From the NCBI GenBank assembly GCA_002499345.1, contig DALF01000026.1, positions 1-23,850 of the forward strand: DNA of 23,850 nt, read 5' to 3'. Source of the DNA: Euryarchaeota archaeon UBA170 (GTDB lineage Archaea; Thermoplasmatota; Poseidoniia; Poseidoniales; Thalassarchaeaceae). The notes beneath the pieces are model-generated. The model saw nothing but the letters and a program-made list of their open reading frames with translations, was not told where the DNA came from and ran no database searches. The first letter of the stretch is position 1. Each line of letters opens with the position of its first letter. Below are positions 1-7,300 of the stretch, piece by piece. Both the position numbers and the translations under genes were made by a program.

Positions 1-538
1 GACCCTGGCCCTGACCTTGGCCTTCGCCTTCGCCACCCGTTCCAGGTTCAGCATCGGATTGACCGTCTCCTTCGCCGCCTTCGTAATCTGGATCGTAGGC
101 GTCAGGTATTCCATCACCATCCGAATCAGATGACGAGCCGTCGTTGGGGTCGTTGGGGAACGGATCAGATCCGTCCGCCACTCCGTCACCATCAGTATCC
201 GCTGAGTTCGGGTTAGTACCCGAAGCGTATTCTTGGCTATTTGTCAGTCCATCCCCATCAGGGTCAGCGTTGGCATCTCCAGCTGAGTTGGGATTGAGAC
301 CATAGGTCACTTCCCACCCATCCGGTAGACCATCGTTGTCCGTATCGGGGTTATTCATATCAGTTCCTGCAGCTTGCTCCTCAGCGTTGGTAAGCCCATC
401 ATTATCCCAGTCTGCACCACCATCTGAGGGGTCCAGGGGATTAGATCCGTCGGCACTTACGCCAACGGAGCCCGCCATCGTTACGAGGAGCAGTGCAATT
501 AGCATGCTCGCGTTCTTTGTCTTCTGCATTTTCTTCAT
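1..538 (-). CDS. Secreted thrombospondin type 3-like repeat protein, partial (C-terminus outside window)
   Basis: An open frame runs without a stop from an ATG at 538 off the left edge, giving 179 visible residues. The first ~30 residues are a signal peptide: a KK-plus-K basic start, a hydrophobic stretch (MLIALLLVTMAGSVG) and a small-residue cleavage region near VSADG. Then come Asp/Asn/Gly-rich calcium-loop repeats of the thrombospondin type 3/EF-hand-like kind: DWDNDGLTNAEE, DTDNDGLPDGWE, DPDGDGLTNSQE, DTDGDGVADGSD and DSDGDGIPDAYD. The visible end is a Gly/Glu/Gln-rich linker (GEGEGQGQGQG), so a further domain probably lies beyond the edge. Such repeats usually bind calcium and stiffen exported proteins; a cell-surface role is inferred. 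A Shine-Dalgarno-like GGAG at 541-544 sits only 2 nt before this ATG. The in-frame ATG at 529 is 11 nt from it and is an equally possible start. Confidence 0.85.
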   Translation of the reverse strand, partial: MKKMQKTKNASMLIALLLVTMAGSVGVSADGSNPLDPSDGGADWDNDGLTNAEEQAAGTDMNNPDTDNDGLPDGWEVTYGLNPNSAGDANADPDGDGLTNSQEYASGTNPNSADTDGDGVADGSDPFPNDPNDGSSSDSDGDGIPDAYDPDYEGGEGDGQSDAEPGTGGEGEGQGQGQG

Positions 539-555
539 ATCTCCTAATTCAGTTC

Positions 556-574
556 AGAGAACCCGCTGTTCTCT
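556..574 (-). repeat. Hairpin copy 1 (7-bp stem, 5-nt loop) in the 5' leader of the thrombospondin-repeat gene
   Basis: On the plus strand this reads AGAGAAC-CCGCT-GTTCTCT, a perfect 7-bp stem with a 5-nt loop. It is 17 nt upstream of the ATG at 538 and just before the GGAG motif, so in mRNA it would sit in the immediate leader. It matches the hairpin at 772-790 at 16 of 19 positions; two of the three differences form a compensated base pair (A558-T572 here, G774-C788 there). Confidence 0.6.
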
Positions 575-771
575 CTTTCCAGAAATAGCTAGCGCTGGGG
601 TGTTGTTCGCTAAGCTTCTTCCGGGAGGTCCGGAAATTCTACTTGAACAAGAACAATTAGTATCAATATTACTGAAAAACGCTTTACTAAGCGCCATTTT
701 ACTACTCCAGTAATTATCGTATTTTTGATCTCGTTCCTCCATTATCGTCATCCGGTCTCACGGGCTTTCAT

Positions 772-790
772 AGGGAACCCACTGTTCCCT
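772..790 (-). repeat. Hairpin copy 2 (7-bp stem, 5-nt loop), downstream of the pab operon
   Basis: On the plus strand this reads AGGGAAC-CCACT-GTTCCCT. The stem length, loop length and loop pattern (CCRCT) are the same as at 556-574, with the stem change compensated on both arms. It lies 49 nt after the stop of the zinc-ribbon gene. It could be an RNA terminator or processing structure, or one half of a REP-like palindrome pair. Confidence 0.55.
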
Positions 791-828
791 CTACATTCTC
801 AGAGTCATGAATGATATTTCAATGGTTC

Positions 829-845
829 CCGTGATAGATTCACGG
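829..845 (-). other. Hairpin spanning the stop codon of the zinc-ribbon gene
   Basis: CCGTGA (829-834) and TCACGG (840-845) form a 6-bp stem around a 5-nt loop. On the minus strand the first arm contains the TGA stop (842-840) of the upstream gene. A second TCACGGG at 758-764 could pair instead with CCCGTGA (828-834), giving two mutually exclusive pairings. With 7-bp matches in 300 bases this may be chance. Confidence 0.35.
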
Positions 846-1241
846 AGTCAATCCAGATAATTCTGCTTTAAATCTAGCTGAGCCGAGGAAATGAAGCAAC
901 GGTGTTGCCAGTGTAGCGACAAGAAGAGTACCAAAGAATACCCCTGACCACAGTTCTATTCCCCTTCCTAATGTGAGAAATAAGATCCATCCAGCACTAG
1001 TGAATGCAAGTGGGCGATATCTCTTGCTGTATAGGACCAATCTGGCCCTAGCAAGCTCGTCACTGTAGAATTCTGGAGCCTCATCAATAGCTACTAAGCC
1101 CGACTCAACTGCACATCGACCACAAATCAGGTAGCGAGGGCCATTACCACTAACGAAATGTGACTGGTGGTAAGTCTGATTGCATTTCCTGCATGTCGGC
1201 ATGTGTCTCGCTATTTCCAGTGGGCCTATGTCCTTCAACAC
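840..1241 (-). CDS. Small zinc-ribbon membrane protein
   Basis: 133 residues, not a family I recognise. The N-terminal half carries two CxxC pairs (C17/C20 and C40/C43), a typical single zinc-ribbon. The C-terminal half has two hydrophobic helices (about 76-93 and 98-119), so the zinc ribbon should face one side of the membrane as a soluble head. The GTG start overlaps the stop of the upstream PabB-PabA gene by one base (TAGTG), which points to translational coupling. No Shine-Dalgarno motif is evident. An internal ATG at 1202 (MPTCRKC) would shorten the protein by 13 residues and start just before the first CxxC, and is a fair alternative. Being last in the pab operon does not by itself show a link to 4-aminobenzoate synthesis. 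Confidence 0.75.
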   Translation of the reverse strand: MLKDIGPLEIARHMPTCRKCNQTYHQSHFVSGNGPRYLICGRCAVESGLVAIDEAPEFYSDELARARLVLYSKRYRPLAFTSAGWILFLTLGRGIELWSGVFFGTLLVATLATPLLHFLGSARFKAELSGLTP

Positions 1242-3541
1242 TACGGTTGTCTAACCTGCCTCTCGATTTGATGATTGGATATTACAGGCTTTCTTTTCAG
1301 GAATTCAGACAGCAAATTACGACCACTGGGACTGCCAACAGATTCTGGATGGAATTGAACGCCATCAATTGGCAACGTTCGGTGAGTTAAGCCCATTACA
1401 AGCTCTCCTGTGTGATCCCAAGAATTTGGAAACAAGTCACCATCTTTGGGCAAGAGAATCAAACTGTTATATCTCATCATAATAGATTTTTTAGGCATTT
1501 CACAGAAAATACCAGTGCCGTCACTTATGATGACACTCGGAGTTCCATGGACAGGACCTCGGGGGGACTCGACCAATTCCCATTCAGCAGCCAACCCAAG
1601 AGCTTGATGGCCAAGACATAATCCTAGTATCGGTATGTGCTTGTCGTCAATCACTAGCTTTCCCGCGATGCTCCTCCTAGCCAGCTCCATCGTTATTGGA
1701 TATGACTCAGGCCTTGAAGGCCCAGGCCCCAGAATTATCCTATCGGGGCTGGTATTGTACAGTAACTCATCAACAACATCGGAAACAGACCCTCTGGTAA
1801 TCTTCCTACCTTCTGCTATTATCGCATCTGAACCCAAAGAAGACATTACTTCTGCAATATTTCTAGTGAAAGAATCCAAGTTATCAATTATTAGAGTACA
1901 GCCACCTATATTTTTACATGGATAATTCAGTATAGAACCAACCTCCTCTCTTTTTGACCAAATACCAGGTCTAAGGTGGTCAATTATTCCCCCTTGACTC
2001 GGGACTGGGTAGATTTCCATCCCTCTTTCTGGCAGATCCCTGTTAGAGAAACCAGTCCTGAAGCCCCATGCTGACTCGGTAACTGCGGCGGCCTTCCATC
2101 GTGCCTCCTCAACCTCCTCGGCTGGAGACGAACCAATTACTATCCCTCCTCCTGCCTGTACGGTTGCATACCAGTTGTCAGGACCAGAGTGAGCCTCCAA
2201 GGTTCTAATGAGAATATTCCAGTCGGCTATTCCATGCCCTTTGTGAATATGACCAATCGAGCCAGTCCAAGCTCCTCTTGGACTTCCTTCAAGCTCATCT
2301 ATTGCAGCCAGAGTGACTGTTTTTGGACAACCAGTTACTGATCCACCTGGGAACATCAGAGAAGTAACCTCGGAGGTAGTGAAGCCAGATGCTAACTCCC
2401 CCTCTACTCCACTAACAAGGTGTTGAACATTAGAGAGTGCCTCTATCCTCCAACCAGACCAATGAACAGTTCCAGGTTTGCACACCTTACTCAGATCATG
2501 CCTTTCCAAGTCAACTAGCATCAGATGTTCTGAAATCTCTTTCTCACTGGAAACCATCTGTTCCCTGAGCCTCAGATCTTCTTCGTCACTCCAACCTCTC
2601 TTTCTAGTTCCCTTTATCGGCCTAGTTCTAACCTGCCCCCGTTCTAGCTGAACTAGTCTTTCCGGACTAGAAGAAGCCACTGACCACCCCAGATCAGATA
2701 TCATCATCCAAGATGAGAAGGGAGCAGGATTAGAGCGAGACAGAAGGAGAAAAGAGTCCCATGGATGACCTGGCATTTCCCCCTTCCATTTTCTCCCATA
2801 ATTAACTTGGTAAAGATTTCCGCCAGTGATACTCTCCCTTACTCTAGATACCTTTCTTGCATGGTCCAAATCACTCTCACTATGAGGTATTGAATCTATT
2901 TTCGGGATCTCTGGGATAACGAAACCATCTGTCTCTGGTAACTCTAGGTTCAGCCATGGGTGGCCTTCCAAGCCCACGACACCAACTTCGCCACTATTTC
3001 TGTCATGAATAATCCATGCATCTGCTCTCCAAAGGACGCCCAAGACAGTACCAGGTACAGGGGTATTTGAGAGTCTTATGGGTACGGACCATCTCGAGAG
3101 ATCGTATCCAAGTATTCCAGTGAAACCCCCTGGATGAAGTGCCGTATCTGTATTGCAATCCACAGTAATCTCAAACTCACTAATACGATTCAAAGCCTCC
3201 CTTAGGCTAGAGCAACATATCTCCTCATGGGTATTCCACTTGCTACCCTCTCTTTTCTGAATAATCAGATTCAATGGAGACGGAGACCCCAATGATACCT
3301 CTCCATTCAGGGCTGAAGGTACTTCCTCTACTAATTCTCCTTCCGGTTCAATCATCAAAATTCTGATACTATCCAGAGAGGGTAGTAAAGAGCGCTTAGA
3401 GAGATCAGTAACAGGTCCTCCGGATTGCAGTAGTAACTCATCATCAATAGAAAAACTGTCTTCCCTGAGGTTAATGAGCAGGTCTATGAGTAAATCTTCA
3501 CTATCTGAAAATCCGAGTGATTTCCACCTAGAAGCAATCAT
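1241..3541 (-). CDS. pabBA: Aminodeoxychorismate synthase, PabB-PabA fusion
   Basis: 766 residues in two parts. Residues ~1-500 are a chorismate-binding component I, with GGNLYQVNYG (240-249), PIKGTRKRG (308-316), EHLMLVDLERHDL (338-350) and FPGGSVTGCPK (397-407). The lysine of PIKGT (K310) is the nucleophile of 4-amino-4-deoxychorismate synthases, where anthranilate synthases have alanine (PIAGT). This is the main reason for calling it PabB rather than TrpE. Residues ~545-750 are a class I glutamine amidotransferase with DNLDSFTRN (553-561), GPGPSRP (605-611), the nucleophile elbow GLCLGHQ (Cys642) and QFHPE (His731, Glu733). The usual RYHSL motif reads RYNSL (700-704). The product is aminodeoxychorismate from chorismate and glutamine. 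The start overlaps the upstream stop as ATGA, with a GGGAG motif just upstream. Confidence 0.9.
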   Translation of the reverse strand: MIASRWKSLGFSDSEDLLIDLLINLREDSFSIDDELLLQSGGPVTDLSKRSLLPSLDSIRILMIEPEGELVEEVPSALNGEVSLGSPSPLNLIIQKREGSKWNTHEEICCSSLREALNRISEFEITVDCNTDTALHPGGFTGILGYDLSRWSVPIRLSNTPVPGTVLGVLWRADAWIIHDRNSGEVGVVGLEGHPWLNLELPETDGFVIPEIPKIDSIPHSESDLDHARKVSRVRESITGGNLYQVNYGRKWKGEMPGHPWDSFLLLSRSNPAPFSSWMMISDLGWSVASSSPERLVQLERGQVRTRPIKGTRKRGWSDEEDLRLREQMVSSEKEISEHLMLVDLERHDLSKVCKPGTVHWSGWRIEALSNVQHLVSGVEGELASGFTTSEVTSLMFPGGSVTGCPKTVTLAAIDELEGSPRGAWTGSIGHIHKGHGIADWNILIRTLEAHSGPDNWYATVQAGGGIVIGSSPAEEVEEARWKAAAVTESAWGFRTGFSNRDLPERGMEIYPVPSQGGIIDHLRPGIWSKREEVGSILNYPCKNIGGCTLIIDNLDSFTRNIAEVMSSLGSDAIIAEGRKITRGSVSDVVDELLYNTSPDRIILGPGPSRPESYPITMELARRSIAGKLVIDDKHIPILGLCLGHQALGLAAEWELVESPRGPVHGTPSVIISDGTGIFCEMPKKSIMMRYNSLILLPKDGDLFPNSWDHTGELVMGLTHRTLPIDGVQFHPESVGSPSGRNLLSEFLKRKPVISNHQIERQVRQP

Positions 3542-4323
3542 ATTTCTCCCTCTTCTGTTGGTTTAGAGGATTTCAATCTTCTCGACCATCCCTCCAAAGC
3601 TAAAGAGAATAGCCGTCCTTTCGCATTTCCTATCTTCCTACTATCTATGGTCCCTAGTGATTTTATTCCCATTCCACTGCCACAGACAATCATCTCGGAA
3701 CATCTCATAATCATTCCCAGAGTTATCTTGGCTCCCCTGACAGGTATCCCAGAATTCTCTAAGAACGGTTTGATGACCTGCAGGGAGATCGAGTCTAACG
3801 CTCCATCACTATGCCTCGGATGGTAAGCCACTCCATCACTATCCAGAAGCAAAGGGGCGCATCTATCTCCATCAATCAAATTCCCATCCTCAAAGAGAAG
3901 GCCAATATCAGCACCATTGCTGATGGCTACCTCTCTAGCATCACGATAAGGCTGATAGTCACCGTGTTTTGTTCCTCTAATCCCCTCGTCCCATACAGGG
4001 GCACTTAGAGAGACAGCAGATAGTGGCCTTTCTGGCCAAGACCTATTCACTGCTCCTTCCAAAACGATATTCCCACTCGAAGACAGCTTCACTATCAGCA
4101 GATAGGGATCCTGATCACCACTTTCATTCCGTTCTTCCGGAGGGGCAATTCCCTCTAACTCTGAGAATACTCTGTCTGATAGATCATCAGGACATTTCAG
4201 ACCTAGCCTTTCTGCATGCCTAATCATCCTCTCAAAGTGAAGTTCTGAGGAAATCAGGTAATTTCCTCCATCCCAACCGATTGCTGACCAAACAGAAGAG
4301 TCTGGACCATCGGAGCCAATCAT
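3538..4323 (-). CDS. pabC: Class IV PLP aminotransferase-fold protein, probable aminodeoxychorismate lyase
   Basis: 261 residues of the branched-chain aminotransferase/aminodeoxychorismate lyase fold. The PLP-binding lysine is probably K119 in GTKHGDYQPY. The following segment NGADIGLLFEDGNLIDGD matches the family's GADEALLLD.DG.V.EGS region, and GSGMGIKSLGTID corresponds to the C-terminal phosphate-binding turn. The family glutamate in the EGS motif is replaced (IDGDR), so substrate details may differ. Its place directly before and overlapping the PabB-PabA gene (ATGA) makes the PabC role the best guess: aminodeoxychorismate to 4-aminobenzoate plus pyruvate. A branched-chain or D-amino-acid aminotransferase is the alternative. 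No Shine-Dalgarno motif precedes the ATG, and the gap to the upstream giant gene is 41 bases, so it may be leaderless or read through from there. Confidence 0.75.
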   Translation of the reverse strand: MIGSDGPDSSVWSAIGWDGGNYLISSELHFERMIRHAERLGLKCPDDLSDRVFSELEGIAPPEERNESGDQDPYLLIVKLSSSGNIVLEGAVNRSWPERPLSAVSLSAPVWDEGIRGTKHGDYQPYRDAREVAISNGADIGLLFEDGNLIDGDRCAPLLLDSDGVAYHPRHSDGALDSISLQVIKPFLENSGIPVRGAKITLGMIMRCSEMIVCGSGMGIKSLGTIDSRKIGNAKGRLFSLALEGWSRRLKSSKPTEEGEI

Positions 4324-4364
4324 GGCATTCGAGACTGGGCGGCAGATTCAAGCTCTTCTATGGG

Positions 4365-7300
4365 TCATATTATTTCATCGATAAAGGAGGGGTCCAAGTC
4401 ATCATCATCGTCAAGCCCTTCAGCGAGATCATCCAGATCTTCGAAATCCAAGTCATCGGCCAAATCATCAAGATCATCAATATCCAAATCATCGTCATTC
4501 TCTGCTCCTAGAAGTTCATCTGATACATCCGCCGGAGTCTGCATCACCGTCCCTGTATATTCTCCTCCTATGGGTTGTACCGTGGCATCCTCTCCCATTC
4601 CATCATAACTTATTGAGGGTGAATCAGGTTCTCCTCCAAAAGAGTCGGAGGAAATCTCCAATTCATCTAGTCCGAACTCTTCCTCTTCAGTTAATCCCGA
4701 CGACTCTCTCATCATCTGTTCCTCAAGCTCTACTTCTATGGCGCCCATCTCCCAAGGCTGGGGGGCCGAATCCTTTCTGGGTCTGATGAATAGTACAGCT
4801 CCCGCTAGAATCATCAGAGCTGATAGAAGAGCTATCAGGGTATTCATATCTCCATTCATTAGTTGATCAATCCAGGATGCCCCTTCTTCCCCTTCCTCGT
4901 CTTCAGAGGAACCGAAAGAACTCTCTGACCACGGTAGAATCTGCAAAGGATCTACTGCCAATCTGTTGACCTCACCATCGAATGCCACCACTACAATCCA
5001 GTAAGACAGGGTATTGTCTAGGGGGGCACCATCCAATTCATTCAGTATCAGAAGATTGCCGATAACCTCTTGGGAATCTCCATCTATCATTGAACTCACT
5101 TGGGTAGCGTTCCTGACATCCTCAAATGGATCAAGACTTACGAATACCCGATATGACTCCACTTGCGGATCTTGGCTGAGATCCCAAGTAATGTCGATCT
5201 GTGAACCAGAGCTGTCCCAGTATCCCCTCACTCCGGTAACCTCTGGAAGATGCAATCCAGGGTCAAGACTGTTCTCGTCTATCAGGGCTATTGATGAGGT
5301 CCTGAGATTGGTTAGCCAAGCATTTCCTGAGGAGTCCACGGGAACTACTGCTACCCATGTCATTATGGATGGAGCTAGACTCCTTCCATCAGACAGCCCC
5401 TCGATTGTGATTGGAAGTTGAGAACTCCTCTCAACTACAACTACTGGGTCCATTTTACTCGCATCAGAGAAAGGAACCACATCAGCGAAAATTAGGTATT
5501 CATACAAGTCCGAAGCAACACTCTCCTGGAATGTGACAAACATCCCATCTCCGCCATCCCCTGGTCTTTCTTCCAGTACAGGGGCAATCAGCCTGTCAGG
5601 GGGAGTGATATCTCCTCTATTGTCCACAGGAGTGACTATTGAGATGTATTGATCAAGACCGGTCAGGAAGACATTCCCTTTGACGTCGTGAACGGTGACT
5701 GCGACATACAGTGGGATATCGGGTATTATTGAAGATATTTCTAGTGAGTCCACGGAATTTCCATACATGGCTTCTTCAATAGTCATCTGTAGCTGAAGTA
5801 CTCCACCAATTTGCCTTTGATCGACAACGATTAGGTTGCATGAAGCAGGGTCGTCAGAGCATATCTGACTCAATTCGCTTAAATCATTCAATGGGTAATC
5901 AGATACCCACACGGTGTAGTAACCGAAGTCCGGAGCCGTAGATCTATTCCATACTATATCGATCTTGGTCCCATCGTCTTCTGGGTGGTCCCATGCAATC
6001 AAGCCCTCCACTCTTTCCGGTGCATTGGCGGTACCCTCTTGATCTGCCTCTGGAGTAGCTTCGACAACCAGCACCGCATTCACATTTGAGTTCCCCCAAT
6101 CGTCAGATGCAACCACCCCAATCCAATATGTGACTCCGTCTTGTAGAGGGGACGAACCCAGTGAGTCAATAACTACCTGACTGGTACTACAATCTGGAAT
6201 AAATTCAGCAACTGGCCATCCGTCCACTGTACTCGGGGGTTGCCAGCCTGATGCGGGAAGGGCGTAAACGGTATAGAAAGAACAGTCCTCCTCCTCATTT
6301 ATCTCCCAAGTTACCTCAATCCTACCTCCTTCATCGCCAGGAACGTCCTCGGCCGTAGTCCCTAATATCATCGAGGGGGCAATGCCGTCGTTGAGTCCTC
6401 CAGCGGTAGTGATTGGTCCGAATATAGTGACATTGGTTGGATCAAATTGTCCTGATGCATCAACACATGCCGCGGCGAACCAATACACTCTCTGAGGTGT
6501 CAGTTCCATGACAGTAGAATTACCTGATGAGAACGGTATGTCTATTTCTCCAGTGAGAGCAATGGCGCTGCTGATTTCCTGTTCAGCCGCCCAAATTCTT
6601 GTAGTTCCTGGATCAAGCTCCTCACACATCGACCACTCTAAGACAAGACTTCCTGCTGTGCCCCCAGATATTGCCTCTGCAACTAACCACTCTGGAGGAT
6701 TAGGCATTTCATCAGTAGGGGTAACGCTACCTGGCCATGCTATCGCGTCTCCTAACGTCCCATCTAGGTATTCTATTGCTATGGCCGCCCTGTATACTCT
6801 GTCATCAGATAACGCTTCAGTCACTCCATCGTTATCTGCCTCAGTTACCATTACCGAAGTCTGTGACCAGAAAGGGATATTGATGTAGCTTGAGAAGTCA
6901 TCTAATTCGTCCTCACTTGGGTTCCAGCTCTCTCGTCCAGTGGCGTCCCAGACGAAAATCCTGTATCCGTTCCATGCGGCATCTTCAGCTGGTAGCCACG
7001 ATACTTCTAGAACTCCCCCGCCATCATTGGGCCTGTCGGTGATACTGACAATATTGGTGGGGACTTCGATTCTCTCCCAATCGTAAGTTATCCTCACCTT
7101 AATCTTCCCATCACTAGGTGATTGTAACTGGATATGCGCCTCAGCGGAAGAATAACCAGGTCCGACCTGAGAGATTGCTGACTGGAAGGACGATTGTATA
7201 CCCGGGTTCAACATCTGCATGTCCCAGCTTCCGGAATAGTTGAGAATTGACGATTTTGCCCACACCCAAGCTCCAGCTTCTGGTGACGACATGGTCATTG

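Larger units (their letters stand above)
539..839. other. Non-coding gap with three hairpins
   Basis: This 301-base gap lies between the stop of the zinc-ribbon membrane gene and the start of the thrombospondin-repeat gene, both on the minus strand. I see no convincing gene in it; a 65-codon minus-strand frame at 554-751 has no family resemblance. It holds two matching 7-bp hairpins (556-574, 772-790), a hairpin spanning the upstream stop codon (829-845), and a small 5-bp hairpin at 680-693. It should contain the terminator of the pab operon and the promoter of the thrombospondin-repeat gene. I could not place a clear TATA box. Confidence 0.6.

Noticed and set aside
554..751. 65-codon minus-strand frame in the gap before the thrombospondin-repeat gene
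   Set aside because: It has no family resemblance and no good ribosome-binding motif, and it ends inside the leader hairpin at 556-574; judged non-coding.
1241..3541. Anthranilate synthase (TrpE-TrpG fusion) as the identity of the fused gene
   Set aside because: The lysine in PIKGT and the neighbouring class IV lyase-type gene favour aminodeoxychorismate synthase, although the domain order is TrpEG-like.
4365..4610. Triplet-like repeats at the end of the giant gene as a tandem repeat or CRISPR
   Set aside because: The units are irregular, lack spacers and simply encode the Asp-Asp-Leu tail.
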